DNA from: Variovorax sp. J22P240
Lineage (GTDB): Bacteria; Pseudomonadota; Gammaproteobacteria; Burkholderiales; Burkholderiaceae_C
Assembly (NCBI RefSeq): GCF_030316855.1
Contig: NZ_JASZYR010000001.1
Location: 124,001-188,000 of the forward strand
DNA length: 64,000 bases
Direction of reading: 5' to 3'
Part shown: piece after piece, positions 8,041 to 16,442 of the stretch
How the letters are laid out: each line of letters opens with the position of its first letter
Position numbering within the stretch: the first letter of the stretch is position 1
Position numbers and translations under genes: made by a program
Notes under the pieces: generated by a model
Told to the model about the DNA's origin: nothing
Seen by the model: only the letters and a program-made list of their open reading frames with translations
Databases searched by the model: none

Positions 8041-8066
8041 GAATTAGAATTTTCGCTTTCTAATTC
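8041..8066. promoter_or_regulatory. Nine-base inverted repeat upstream of the H-NS-family gene
   Basis: GAATTAGAA (8041-8049) and TTCTAATTC (8058-8066) form a perfect inverted repeat with an eight-base spacer in a locally AT-rich patch. The left arm overlaps a possible -10 TAGAAT (8045-8050), preceded after 16 bases by TTGTGG (8023-8028). It ends 14 bases before the start codon. It could be an autoregulatory operator or a leader hairpin; H-NS proteins favour AT-rich DNA and often repress themselves. Confidence 0.5.
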
Positions 8067-8080
8067 GAGGATTAGCACCG

Positions 8081-8419
8081 ATGGCCTCATCCCTTGCCGA
8101 CATCAATTCCCAGATCAAGAAGCACGACGAGCAGATTGCGCAATTGCGCAAGCAAGCCGAAGAGCTGAGAAATCAGGAACGCTCAGGAGTGATCGAGGAG
8201 ATACGCAAGAAGATCGCTGAATACGGTTTGACGGCAACCGATCTCAAACTCGCGGGACGCGTTGGCAAGCGCAGCGCAGGGGTTGCTGTAACCAAGTCCG
8301 CTGCAAAGTATCGCAGCCCCACCGGTGAGACCTGGTCCGGCGGCCGTGGTCGCAAGCCGCGTTGGATCACGGAGGCGCTTGCAGCCGGTAAATCGCTGTC
8401 GGACTTCGAGATCAAGTAA
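8081..8419 (+). CDS. H-NS family nucleoid-associated protein
   Basis: A 112-residue protein with the H-NS layout. The N-terminal coiled coil (about residues 5-50, rich in Q, K, E and R: IKKHDEQIAQLRKQAEEL) drives oligomerisation, and a linker leads to the DNA-binding end KYRSPTGETWSGGRGRKPRW. That end holds the AT-hook-like RGRKP core that binds the minor groove of AT-rich DNA. The ending ITEALAAGKSLSDFEI is typical of the betaproteobacterial branch. Such proteins silence horizontally acquired or low-GC DNA. It is monocistronic, set between a tRNA terminator and a bidirectional terminator. The ATG at 8081 is the only start that keeps the coiled coil intact. Confidence 0.93.
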   Translation: MASSLADINSQIKKHDEQIAQLRKQAEELRNQERSGVIEEIRKKIAEYGLTATDLKLAGRVGKRSAGVAVTKSAAKYRSPTGETWSGGRGRKPRWITEALAAGKSLSDFEIK

Positions 8420-8440
8420 GGCCTTCGTGTCGGCCAAAGT

Positions 8441-8467
8441 AAAAAGCCCGCTCATGCGGGCTTTTTT
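8441..8467. terminator. Bidirectional terminator between convergent genes
   Basis: AAAAAGCCCGC-TCAT-GCGGGCTTTTTT: a seven-base GC stem with a four-base loop, flanked by A on the left and T on the right. It can stop both the H-NS-family transcript and the oppositely oriented oxidoreductase transcript. Confidence 0.88.
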
Positions 8468-8484
8468 GCGGGCTTCTCGAGTCC

Positions 8485-9471
8485 TCAGTTGACCAGCACG
8501 AGCTTGCCCTTGACCCCGCGCGAGCCCATGTGGGCGTAAGCGGCCTTGAGTTCCGCCATAGGGATGGCGCGATCGATCACGGGCTTGATCCTGCCCTGGC
8601 CGTACCACTGGGCCAATTCGGCCATCATCTGCGCGTTGGCCTTGGGCTCGCGCTTGGCGAAATCGCCCCAGAACACGCCGACCAGCGATGCGCCTTTGAG
8701 CAGCATCAAATTCAATGGCAGCGAAGGAATGGGGCCTGCGGCGAAACCGACGATGAGATAGCGGCCGCGCCAACCGATCGAGCGGAACGCTGGTTCGGCA
8801 AATTCGCCGCCCACAGGGTCGTAAATGACGTCAGGTCCTTTGCCGCCGGTTGCTGCTTTGACTGCATCGCGAAAACCATTGGGAATCGCGTGCGTGGTGT
8901 AGTTGATCGTGACGTCCGCTCCGATGGATTTGCAGAGTTCGCATTTTTCATCGGTCGACGCGGCTGCGATGACCTTGGCACCCGCAGCCTTTGCAATCTG
9001 GATCGCCGCGGTTCCGACGCCGCCGGCTGCACCGAGCACCAGCACTGTTTCACCCGCCTTCAATTGCGCGCGGTCCATCAATGCGTGCCAGGAGGTCGCG
9101 TAAATCATGATGAACGCGGCGGCATCGACATAGCCAAAGCCTTCGGGAAGGGGCATGCAAAGCGCTGCGGGCGCGAGCGTATGCGTTCCGAAGCCGCCCG
9201 TGCCGGACAGACATGCAACGTTTTGCCCGATCTTGAGATGCGTGACGCCTTCGCCGACGGCGGTGATCACGCCGGCGTATTCGGAGCCCGGCACGAAAGG
9301 CAGTGGCGGCTTGATCTGGTATTTGTTCTGGACGATCAGCAGATCGGGAAAATTCAGGCTTGCCGCCTTGATTTCGATCAGCACCTGTCCGGGCCCGGGG
9401 GTCGGCGTTGGCAGTTCTTTCCACGTGAGTGCGTCGACGCCGGTGGGGTTCTCGCAGAGCCATGCGTGCAT
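8485..9471 (-). CDS. NADPH:quinone oxidoreductase, zinc-free MDR family
   Basis: A 328-residue medium-chain dehydrogenase/reductase of the quinone oxidoreductase type. The GroES-like N-terminal domain has PGPGQVLIEIKAASLNFPDLL and FVPGSEYAGVI. The Rossmann domain has the nucleotide motif LGAAGGVGTAAIQIAKAAGA, and no structural zinc Cys cluster is seen. Members reduce quinones or unsaturated carbonyls with NADPH in the cytoplasm; the exact substrate is unknown. The ATG at 9471 is preceded by an AGGAGA ribosome site, which decides the start over an upstream open stretch. It is a single gene, convergent with the H-NS-family gene and divergent from surE. Confidence 0.9.
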   Translation of the reverse strand: MHAWLCENPTGVDALTWKELPTPTPGPGQVLIEIKAASLNFPDLLIVQNKYQIKPPLPFVPGSEYAGVITAVGEGVTHLKIGQNVACLSGTGGFGTHTLAPAALCMPLPEGFGYVDAAAFIMIYATSWHALMDRAQLKAGETVLVLGAAGGVGTAAIQIAKAAGAKVIAAASTDEKCELCKSIGADVTINYTTHAIPNGFRDAVKAATGGKGPDVIYDPVGGEFAEPAFRSIGWRGRYLIVGFAAGPIPSLPLNLMLLKGASLVGVFWGDFAKREPKANAQMMAELAQWYGQGRIKPVIDRAIPMAELKAAYAHMGSRGVKGKLVLVN

Positions 9472-9596
9472 GCTCGTGTCTCCTATCAATGAGTCTGGGG
9501 GCAATGAATGCGGGCCATGATAGGCGCGGTGCGCTGGCCGTGTTGTCCCAGCCGTGACGCCCCCGCCGCCTACAATCGCGCGCACTGATAGACGCC

Positions 9597-10361
9597 ATGA
9601 AGATACTTATTTCGAACGACGACGGTTTCCAGGCTCCGGGTATCGTCGCATTGCACGACGCACTGAAGGAAATTGCCGAGGTCGAAGTGGTCGCGCCCGA
9701 GCACAACAACAGCGCGAAGTCGAACGCGCTCACGCTGGCCGCGCCGCTCTACGTGCATACCGCTCACAACGGATTCCGCTACGTGACCGGAACGCCGGCC
9801 GATTGCGTGCACATCGCGTTGAAAGGCTTGCTCGACTATCGGCCCGACTTGGTCGTGTCCGGCATCAACAACGGCGCCAACATGGGCGACGACACGATCT
9901 ATTCGGGCACTGTCGGCGCCGCGATGGAGGCCTACCTGTTCGGCATCCCAGCGATCGCCTTCTCCCAGATCGAAAAGGGCTGGGCCCACATCGACGCGGC
10001 GGCCCGAGCGGCGCGGCGACTGGTCGAGCAGATCGAGCGAGATCAGATGCTTGGCGGTAACGCATTCCTTCTCAACGTCAACGTGCCGAATCTTCCCTTC
10101 GATGAACTGAAGTCGGTCCAGGTGTGTCGTCTGGGGCGTCGCCATGCCGCCGAGAAAGTGATCACGCAAGACAGTCCTCGCGGCGAGACGATGTACTGGA
10201 TCGCCGGCGCGGGGGGAGCGAAGGACAGCGGCGAGGGCACCGACTTCCATTCCACCGCTGCCGGCCACATCGCGCTGACACCGTTGCAGATCGACCTGAC
10301 CGATCACGCCAATCTGGGACAGTGGCGCGACACGGTGGCTCGCCTCGGCGAGCGCTCCTGA
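9597..10361 (+). CDS. surE: 5'/3'-nucleotidase (survival protein SurE)
   Basis: A metal-dependent nucleotidase and exopolyphosphatase linked to stationary-phase survival. The 254 residues carry the family motifs: NDDGFQAPG at the N-terminus with the paired metal-binding Asp, APEHNNSAKSNALT, the TGTPADCVHIAL loop, and SGINNGANMGDDTIYSGTV. A TACAAT -10-like hexamer lies at 9571-9576, giving a short leader. It is the first gene of surE-pcm-nlpD-rpoS, an order kept in many beta- and gammaproteobacteria. Only one base separates it from pcm. Confidence 0.96.
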   Translation: MKILISNDDGFQAPGIVALHDALKEIAEVEVVAPEHNNSAKSNALTLAAPLYVHTAHNGFRYVTGTPADCVHIALKGLLDYRPDLVVSGINNGANMGDDTIYSGTVGAAMEAYLFGIPAIAFSQIEKGWAHIDAAARAARRLVEQIERDQMLGGNAFLLNVNVPNLPFDELKSVQVCRLGRRHAAEKVITQDSPRGETMYWIAGAGGAKDSGEGTDFHSTAAGHIALTPLQIDLTDHANLGQWRDTVARLGERS

Positions 10362-10362
10362 C

Positions 10363-11136
10363 ATGGCTGGCCAGCGCCCGGGATTTCCCGTGCGGCTAAC
10401 GCCCACGGCTTCTGCGGCGACGCGCGGACGTTTGCCCGCGGTACCCGCCAAACCGACGGTCCACAGCACGCCTTCCATGGCGTCGGACGCGGTCCGTGCG
10501 CGGATGGTCCAGCGCCTCGCCGCTCAAGGCATTGCCGATGCGCGTGTACTGCGCGCCATGGGCACGGTGGAGCGTCACCTGTTCGTGGACAGCGCGCTGG
10601 TCAATCAGGCGTACGAGGACACCAGCCTGCCGATCGGGCTGGGCCAGACCATCTCCAAGCCCAACGTCGTGTCACGCATGATCGAATTGCTTCTCGGCGC
10701 GTCCGCATTGGCGGGCAAGCCCGGCGATCGATTGGGACGAGTGCTCGAGATCGGCACCGGCTGTGGTTACCAGGCCGCGGTGCTCAGCCACGTTGCGACC
10801 GAGGTCTACAGCATCGAGCGCTTGCGAGGGTTGCATGAACGCGCGCGCACGAACCTTCGCCCTTTCAGGTTGGCGACAGTCCATCTATTGCTTGGCGACG
10901 GGATGATCGGCTATGCCAAGGGTGCGCCTTATGCCGGAATCATCGCGGCGGCGGGCGGGGAGGCCGTGCCGGAAGCGTGGATTACGCAGTTGGCGGTGGG
11001 CGGAAGAATCGTCGCGCCGACGCAATCCGCGACGGGCGGACAAGCCCTGGTTGTCATTGACAAAACCGCACGCGGCGTCGAGCGACGCATTCTTGAGGCG
11101 GTTCACTTTGTCCCCCTAAAATCGGGAATTGCTTGA
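10363..11136 (+). CDS. pcm: Protein-L-isoaspartate O-methyltransferase
   Basis: Pcm methylates isoaspartyl residues with S-adenosylmethionine so that damaged proteins revert to normal aspartyl bonds. The core is intact: MVQRLAAQGI, the substrate loop YEDTSLPIGLGQTIS, the SAM motif VLEIGTGCGYQAAVLS, and GDGMIGYAKGAPYAGII. At 257 residues it is about 40 longer than the classic enzyme because of an N-terminal Pro/Ala-rich extension (residues 1-38), which looks unstructured. An internal ATG (residue 39, MASDAVRARM) would give the usual length, but the first ATG lies only one base beyond the surE stop and fits coupled translation. Confidence 0.94.
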   Translation: MAGQRPGFPVRLTPTASAATRGRLPAVPAKPTVHSTPSMASDAVRARMVQRLAAQGIADARVLRAMGTVERHLFVDSALVNQAYEDTSLPIGLGQTISKPNVVSRMIELLLGASALAGKPGDRLGRVLEIGTGCGYQAAVLSHVATEVYSIERLRGLHERARTNLRPFRLATVHLLLGDGMIGYAKGAPYAGIIAAAGGEAVPEAWITQLAVGGRIVAPTQSATGGQALVVIDKTARGVERRILEAVHFVPLKSGIA

Positions 11137-11147
11137 AGGAAAAACAC

Positions 11148-12107
11148 ATGCAGGGTATTGGCAATCGGGGCTGGCTTGCCGGCATGACGCTGGTGGTTTC
11201 GCTCGTGATTGCGGGTTGTGGCGCACCGCGTGGCCCGGTGCCGGTCGAGGATCGCGGCACCATGACTCGTACGCCGGTCGCAGCCACCAACGGAGCCGCT
11301 GTTCCTGGTGTGCCGCCGATCACCACCGATGCCAGCGGCAAGCCGCTGGCCGGCATCGAGAACTACGGCAAGCCGGGGTACTACGCGGTGCGTCCGGGCG
11401 ACACCATTCGCCGCATCGGCACGGAAACCGGCCAGAGCTGGCAGAACATCGCGCGTTGGAACAATCTCGACAATCCTGATCTCATCGAAGTCGGCCAGGT
11501 GCTGCGGGTGATCCCGCCCGTTGGCGCAACGGCGACGGCATCCACACCGCCCGCGACGACCGACGCGTCCGGTGTCGTCACTCGGCCGGTGACACAGCCG
11601 ATCGTCGCACCGAGCACCGCGGCGGCGGCTGCGGCTGCGGCTGCGGTCGCACCTGGTGCGGCGCCGAGCGCGGCAACCAAGCCGACTCCGCCGGTCACTG
11701 CGTCGCCAACGCCGCCGGCCGCCACGGCTTCGGGCGACGAGGACGTGGGCTGGATCTGGCCAGCCCAAGGATCTTTGATTGCAGGCTTCGACGAGGCCAA
11801 GAACAAGGGGCTCGATATCAGCGGCAAGGCGGGCGATTCGGTCCTCGCGGCAGCCGATGGTCGTGTCGTCTACGCAGGCGCAGGACTGCGCGGCTATGGC
11901 AACCTCATCATCCTGAAGCACAACAACACTTACCTGACCGCCTACGCCCACAATCGCACGTTGCTGGTCAAGGAAGATCAGTCGGTGCAGAAGGGGCAGA
12001 AGATTGCCGAGATGGGCAACAGCGACGCAGACCGCGTCAAGCTGCACTTCGAAATCCGCCGCCAGGGCAAGCCGGTTGATCCGGCGCGGTACCTGCCAGC
12101 GCGCTAG
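11148..12107 (+). CDS. nlpD: LysM / M23-domain lipoprotein NlpD
   Basis: NlpD activates the amidase AmiC at the division septum. The 319-residue protein has a lipoprotein signal with lipobox IAGC (Cys about residue 24). A LysM peptidoglycan-binding domain follows (YYAVRPGDTIRRIGTETG to VGQVLRVIPP), then a Pro/Ala/Thr-rich linker with a run of Ala, and a C-terminal M23 domain (WPAQGSLIAGFDEAKNKGLD to LHFEIRRQGKPVDPARYL). The first zinc ligand His is replaced (KNKGLDI instead of H.GID), so the domain is probably a catalytically dead activator, as in known NlpD. The ATG at 11148 has GAAGGA seven bases upstream; an in-frame TTG at 11133 is rejected. Confidence 0.94.
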   Translation: MQGIGNRGWLAGMTLVVSLVIAGCGAPRGPVPVEDRGTMTRTPVAATNGAAVPGVPPITTDASGKPLAGIENYGKPGYYAVRPGDTIRRIGTETGQSWQNIARWNNLDNPDLIEVGQVLRVIPPVGATATASTPPATTDASGVVTRPVTQPIVAPSTAAAAAAAAAVAPGAAPSAATKPTPPVTASPTPPAATASGDEDVGWIWPAQGSLIAGFDEAKNKGLDISGKAGDSVLAAADGRVVYAGAGLRGYGNLIILKHNNTYLTAYAHNRTLLVKEDQSVQKGQKIAEMGNSDADRVKLHFEIRRQGKPVDPARYLPAR

Positions 12108-12111
12108 CGTC

Positions 12112-13158
12112 ATGACCGCCTCTCGCCTTCGTCGCACCCCGGTCGTGCGGCGAGTGGCGGGCAACGGCGGCACCTCGGACTTCGAACCGCCGCGAGCTTC
12201 GGACTCTCCCATCCCGATGCGGGGCGCGGTGGACCGCGTCGCTGGCGAGGCGTTGGGCCTCAATGAAAATCCTCGCGAAGCAATACCCACCGACCTTGGC
12301 GGCGATGGTGGCGATTCGTTGACGATCTACCTGCGCGAGATCCGGCGCACGCAGTTGTTCACGCCCGAGGAAGAGTATGAAACCGCCTGTGCCGCACGCA
12401 GCGGTGATTTCGCAGCGCGGCAATCGATGATCGAGCACAACCTGCGGCTGGTGGTCAATATCGCCAAGTCCTACCTCGGACGCGGCGTGCCGATGGCGGA
12501 CTTGATCGAAGAGGGCAACCTCGGTCTCATGCATGCGATCAACAAGTTCGAACCGGAGCGCGGCTTCCGCTTCTCGACCTATGCAACCTGGTGGATTCGG
12601 CAATCCATCGAACGCGCGGCAATGATGCAGGCGCGCGCCATCCGCTTGCCGGTGCATGTGGTGCGTGAGTTGCAACAGGTGATGCGCGCGCGTCGTGCGC
12701 TGGAGGGCGACCCCGAATTCATTGCCCGTCGTCCGGATGGCGTGCGCGTCGAAGATGTCGCAGCGCTTCTGGGCCGCGAGGTGCAGGAAGTGGCGGACCT
12801 GATGGCGCTCGCCGAGGCACCGCGCTCGCTCGACGCCGGTGCTGAGCGCGGCGACGACAGCTTCACGTTGGCAGACACGGTGGCGTCGGACGACGAAGGC
12901 GGCGATCCTACGGGCGTCACACAGACGCACGAGGTCGAGAAACTGCTCGATCAGTGGATCCTGGTATTGACCGAGCGCGAACGCGAAGTGCTCGAAGGCC
13001 GGTACGGCCTGCATGACCGTGATCCGGAGACGCTGGAAGTGTTGAGCGTTCGTCTTGGACTGACCCGCGAGCGCGTCCGGCAGATCCAGAATGAGGCGCT
13101 GGCCAAGATGCGCCGGCAACTGGCGCGCGCAGGCGTGCAGCGTGACGCGCTCCTGTAG
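12112..13158 (+). CDS. rpoS: RNA polymerase sigma factor RpoS
   Basis: The stationary-phase and general-stress sigma factor. The 348 residues contain region 1.2 (DSLTIYLREIRRTQLFTPEEE), region 2 (NLRLVVNIAKSYLGRGVP, DLIEEGNLGLMHAINKFEP, FSTYATWWIRQSIERA) and region 3 with VHVVRELQQVMRARRALEG. Region 4 follows, with LTEREREVLEGRYGL and the helix-turn-helix TRERVRQIQNEALAKMRRQL. The ATG at 12112 is four bases after the nlpD stop. In relatives the main rpoS promoter lies inside nlpD; no matching consensus stood out here. The long N-terminal stretch before region 1.2 (about 60 residues) is rich in Arg, Pro and Gly and looks disordered. Confidence 0.96.
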   Translation: MTASRLRRTPVVRRVAGNGGTSDFEPPRASDSPIPMRGAVDRVAGEALGLNENPREAIPTDLGGDGGDSLTIYLREIRRTQLFTPEEEYETACAARSGDFAARQSMIEHNLRLVVNIAKSYLGRGVPMADLIEEGNLGLMHAINKFEPERGFRFSTYATWWIRQSIERAAMMQARAIRLPVHVVRELQQVMRARRALEGDPEFIARRPDGVRVEDVAALLGREVQEVADLMALAEAPRSLDAGAERGDDSFTLADTVASDDEGGDPTGVTQTHEVEKLLDQWILVLTEREREVLEGRYGLHDRDPETLEVLSVRLGLTRERVRQIQNEALAKMRRQLARAGVQRDALL

Positions 13159-13200
13159 GGCCCGAGGAGCGCGCTTCCCGCGGCCTGAGACAATCCAGGC

Positions 13201-14637
13201 ATGACGGAATCGATTGAAAAGAAGGAAGCGCAGCGCCCCCACGATGAATGGCTGCAGGTGGAGTCGCTCGATCTCGACGCGCAGGGTGTGGCGCACAAGG
13301 CCGACGGCATGGTGGTGTTCATCGAAGGCGCATTGCCCTTCGAAGAGGTGCAGTTCAACGTGCACCGGAAGAAGAACAACTGGGAGCAGGGCACTGTGAC
13401 GGCGATTGCCCGTGAATCTTCGCAGCGCGTGCGACCCGGGTGCCCGCACTTCGGCTTGCATGCCGGTGCCTGCGGGGGCTGCAAGATGCAACACCTCGAT
13501 GCAGCCGCACAGGTTGCGGTGAAGCAGCGATCGCTCGAGGACAACCTCTGGCACCTCGGCAAGGTGCGGCCCGAGAACGTGCTGCGCCCGCTCGAAGGAC
13601 CCTCCTGGCACTATCGCTATCGTGCGCGCCTTTCCGTGCGTCACGTGGTGAAGAAGGGTACGGTTCTCATCGGCTTCCACGAACGCAAGAGCCGCTATCT
13701 GGCGGACATGAAGGTATGCCCCGTCTTGCCGGCGCAGGTCAGCGACATGCTCATGCCCTTGCGCGAACTGATCGGCTCGATGGACGCGCGGGAGACCTGC
13801 CCGCAAATCGAGCTGGCCTGCGGCGATTCTCCCGATGGCACGGGCCGCTTGGGTGTCATTGCCTTGGTCCTGAGGCATCTGGAGCCGTTGACCCATGCCG
13901 ATGTGGCCCGGCTCAAGGCTTTTGCATCAAAGAACGAAGGCGTTCAATGGTGGCTGCAATCCAAGGGGCCCGAGACCGTCAAGTTGCTGGAAGAGGGCGG
14001 AGAGCCGCTGGCTTATGGGCTCCCCGAGTTCGGTGTCACGATGCCCTTCAAGCCGACCGATTTCACACAGGTCAACCCGCACATCAATCGCGTGCTGGTC
14101 GGCCGCGCGTTGCGGCTGCTCGATGTGCGGCCCGATGAACGCGTGATCGACTGGTTCTGTGGACTGGGCAATTTCACCTTGCCGTTGGCGAGCCGGGCTC
14201 GCGAGGTGCTGGGCATCGAAGGCAGTGACACGCTGGTGGCGCGTGCCACGGACAACTACGAGCGCAATCGCCCCGCGGTGCCCGGGCGGCGCGCGCTGGC
14301 ATCAACGAGCTTCGTTGCGCGCAATCTGTTCGAGATGACGCCTGCGATGCTGGTAGCAGACGGCGCTGCGGACAAGTGGCTGGTCGACCCGCCGCGCGAA
14401 GGCGCGTTTGCGCTGGCCAAGGCGCTCGCGGATCTGCACCAGCAGGTCGAATTGCATCGGGGCGGCTGGGCTCCGCCCAAGCGGATCGTTTATGTGAGCT
14501 GCAACCCCTCTACGCTGGCGCGCGATGCGGGCCTGCTGGTTCATCAGGCCGGGTATCGATGCACCTTCGCGGGGGTGGTCAACATGTTCCCGCACACCTC
14601 GCACGTGGAATCGATCGCAGTATTCGATCTCGCATGA
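13201..14637 (+). CDS. rlmD: 23S rRNA (uracil(1939)-C(5))-methyltransferase RlmD
   Basis: RlmD makes m5U1939 in 23S rRNA. The 478-residue protein has an N-terminal TRAM-like RNA-binding domain. The iron-sulfur Cys set follows ([18 protein letters not shown] plus a later Cys in MKVCPVLPA). The SAM-dependent methyltransferase half carries [28 protein letters not shown] and the catalytic [11 protein letters not shown]. It is 42 bases downstream of rpoS on the same strand. Length and cluster match RlmD rather than TrmA or RlmC. Confidence 0.95.
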   Translation: MTESIEKKEAQRPHDEWLQVESLDLDAQGVAHKADGMVVFIEGALPFEEVQFNVHRKKNNWEQGTVTAIARESSQRVRPGCPHFGLHAGACGGCKMQHLDAAAQVAVKQRSLEDNLWHLGKVRPENVLRPLEGPSWHYRYRARLSVRHVVKKGTVLIGFHERKSRYLADMKVCPVLPAQVSDMLMPLRELIGSMDARETCPQIELACGDSPDGTGRLGVIALVLRHLEPLTHADVARLKAFASKNEGVQWWLQSKGPETVKLLEEGGEPLAYGLPEFGVTMPFKPTDFTQVNPHINRVLVGRALRLLDVRPDERVIDWFCGLGNFTLPLASRAREVLGIEGSDTLVARATDNYERNRPAVPGRRALASTSFVARNLFEMTPAMLVADGAADKWLVDPPREGAFALAKALADLHQQVELHRGGWAPPKRIVYVSCNPSTLARDAGLLVHQAGYRCTFAGVVNMFPHTSHVESIAVFDLA

Positions 14638-14667
14638 AAAAAGGGCCCTTGGGGGCCCCTTTTTCTG
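14636..14667. terminator. Terminator between rlmD and the YccA-family gene
   Basis: An A-rich left arm leads into GGGCCC, then a short loop and GGGGCCCC followed by five T. The stem is imperfect in one position but GC-rich and lies between convergent stops, so it may serve both strands. Confidence 0.7.
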
Positions 14668-14682
14668 ATGTGGCGAGACCTC

Positions 14683-15384
14683 TCAGTCGCGCTCGCCGCC
14701 GAAGATGCCGAGCAGGGCCAGGAGGCTCTGGAATACATTGAACAGATCGAGGTACAGCGCCAGCGTGGCGCTGATGTAGTTGGTCTCGCCGCCGTCCATG
14801 ATCTGCTTCAGGTCGTACAGCATGAAGGCCGAGAATATGCCGATCGCGGCGACCGAGATTGCCATCATGCCTGCGCTCGAACCCACGAATACGTTGATGA
14901 TGGCGCCGACCATCAGGACGATCGCGCCGACGAAGAGCCATTTGCCCATGCCGGAGAGGTCGCGCTTGATCACCGTGGCCAAAGAAGCCATCACGAAGAA
15001 CACGCCAGCGGTGCCGCCGAAGGCGGTCATGATCAACTCCGAGCCATTCTTGAAGCCCAGCACCATCGCGATCAGCCGCGACAGCATCAGGCCCATGAAG
15101 AAGGTGAAGGCCAGCAGCACCGGCACGCCGGCAGCAGAGTTTTTGGTCTTCTCGATCGCGAATATGAAGCCGAACGCACCGCCCATGAACACCATGAGGC
15201 CGAGGCCGCCACCGAGAGAGCGGGTGATGCCGGTGGCAACGCCGAGCCAAGCGCCGAGCACTGTGGGCAGCAGGCTCAGGGCGAGCAGCCAGTAGGTATT
15301 GCGCAGGACGCGCTGACGGTCTGCCTGCGGCAACGTCTGGCCGTAGCCGACGGTGGTGTCGAGGGTGTTGACGCGGTCGTTCAT
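14683..15384 (-). CDS. Bax inhibitor-1 / YccA family membrane protein
   Basis: A 233-residue integral membrane protein with about seven hydrophobic helices and the UPF0005 signature region around GAIVLMVGAIINVFVGSS and MLYDLKQIMDGGE near the C-terminus. The conserved Asp in YDLKQIMDGG fits the pH-sensing aspartate of bacterial homologues. E. coli YccA interacts with FtsH and with a jammed SecYEG; other members act as calcium leak channels. A specific role here is unknown. The start ATG at 15384 gives a soluble N-terminal tail MNDRVNTLDTTVGYG that is typical of betaproteobacterial members. It is a single gene convergent with rlmD. Confidence 0.92.
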   Translation of the reverse strand: MNDRVNTLDTTVGYGQTLPQADRQRVLRNTYWLLALSLLPTVLGAWLGVATGITRSLGGGLGLMVFMGGAFGFIFAIEKTKNSAAGVPVLLAFTFFMGLMLSRLIAMVLGFKNGSELIMTAFGGTAGVFFVMASLATVIKRDLSGMGKWLFVGAIVLMVGAIINVFVGSSAGMMAISVAAIGIFSAFMLYDLKQIMDGGETNYISATLALYLDLFNVFQSLLALLGIFGGERD

Positions 15385-15549
15385 TGCTGAAACTCCAGGG
15401 GTTTGCTGCAAAGATGCAGTTGGGCGCATTCTAGGACCCTGCAAGGGCCACCGATCAGAAAGACCTGGGTTCGGATATTCCTATCTGCGTCAAGGGCTCT
15501 ATCGGTCCCAAACGCTATGCTTCGGGATTACGCAACTTCCCTCAAGACC

Positions 15550-15957
15550 ATGAAGACCAAGTCATTCCTCGAACTCGCCGATGTCAAGGCCATTGCCGCC
15601 GCCGCCGAAGCCGAGGCCCTCAAGAACAACTGGGCCGTGACCATCGCCATCGCCGATGACGCAGGCAATCTGCTGTGGTTGCAGCGACTGGACGGCGCGG
15701 CAGCGTTGTCGTCCCACATTGCGCCAGCCAAGGCCCACACGGCTGCGATGGGACGCCGCGAAAGCAAGACTTACGAAGACATGATCAATGGTGGTCGCAC
15801 TTCGTTCCTGACGGCGCCGGGCGTCACGGGCCTGCTGGAAGGCGGCGTGCCAATCGTCAAGGATGGCCACGTCATCGGCGCGGTGGGCGTGAGCGGCGTG
15901 AAGTCGAACGAGGACGCCCAGATCGCCAAGGCGGGCATCGCGGCAATCGGTCTCTGA
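15550..15957 (+). CDS. GlcG/HbpS-like (DUF336) heme-binding family protein
   Basis: A 135-residue protein of the GlcG/HbpS family: VTIAIADDAGNLLWLQRLDGA in the first half, the central AKAHTAAMGRRESKTYEDM, and a Gly-rich end GGVPIVKDGHVIGAVGVSGV. No signal peptide is seen. Some relatives bind heme or cobalamin, others accompany glycolate or diol oxidation genes; there is no such neighbour here, so the ligand is open. The ATG at 15550 is preferred; an in-frame ATG at 15517 would add 11 residues that do not look conserved. Confidence 0.88.
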   Translation: MKTKSFLELADVKAIAAAAEAEALKNNWAVTIAIADDAGNLLWLQRLDGAAALSSHIAPAKAHTAAMGRRESKTYEDMINGGRTSFLTAPGVTGLLEGGVPIVKDGHVIGAVGVSGVKSNEDAQIAKAGIAAIGL

Positions 15958-15976
15958 GCACCGCCCCGTCAAAAGC

Positions 15977-16005
15977 AAAACGCCGACTGCGAGGTCGGCG
16001 TTTTT
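15977..16005 (+). terminator. Terminator after the GlcG-like gene
   Basis: AAAACGCCGAC and GTCGGCGTTTTT form a seven-base GC stem with A/T extensions and a six-base loop, 20 bases after the stop codon. Confidence 0.88.
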
Positions 16006-16135
16006 CGTTGGCGGTCCAAGGTGGAAAAAGAGCTTGGCTAGTCGGCGAACCGTTGGCTAGCAAAAAACGACCCTTCGGAGATGAATCTCCTCGAGTCGCC
16101 CCACGATGAAACTTGCGCGAGGGGCGGACTGAACC

Positions 16136-16348
16136 TTATTTGGTCAGGATCAGCTTGCCGAGTTTGGTGGCTTGAAGTCGATAGAGGGAACCGTTGTGCA
16201 GGATGCCGACCGTCTTGCTGCCCTTGAGGAGTTCAGCGCTTTCGAGCAACGGCGCCGGGCGCGCCACCTCGCTGGAAACGCGGCCACCGCCTGTATGGTC
16301 AAGCGAGGGATGGCTCAAGACGGTGAAGGCATTGGGCGTGGCTTGCAT
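16136..16348 (-). CDS. hemP: Hemin uptake protein HemP
   Basis: A small protein of 70 residues with the HemP core: GGGRVSSE near the middle, then SAELLKGSKTVGILHNGSLYRL and the very conserved end TKLGKLILTK. HemP is needed for heme uptake in several proteobacteria and in Burkholderia acts together with a heme transporter. No heme receptor gene lies in the window. The ATG at 16348 has AGGGGA upstream. A Fur box overlaps its promoter, so expression should rise when iron is scarce. Confidence 0.9.
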   Translation of the reverse strand: MQATPNAFTVLSHPSLDHTGGGRVSSEVARPAPLLESAELLKGSKTVGILHNGSLYRLQATKLGKLILTK

Positions 16349-16378
16349 TGAAAATCCCCTTATCGAAGCGATGAGCAA

Positions 16379-16406
16379 ATGATAATGATTCTCAATAAAA
16401 AGTCAA
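16379..16406 (-). promoter_or_regulatory. hemP promoter with overlapping Fur box
   Basis: Read on the minus strand, TTGACT (16406-16401) is followed after 16 bases by TATCAT (16384-16379). The stretch 16378-16399 contains GATAATGATTCTCAATAAA on the plus strand. Its left half is identical to the Fur consensus GATAATGAT and covers the -10 box. This is a classic arrangement for iron-dependent repression. Confidence 0.85.
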
Positions 16407-16442
16407 TCGTCGCGATCGATTTTTTTGTCTTGCGCGCCTGCT

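Noticed and set aside
16034..16060. Two copies of TTGGCTAG 19 bases apart after the GlcG-like gene
   Set aside because: Eight-base repeats at this spacing are easily due to chance and no att-like context is present.
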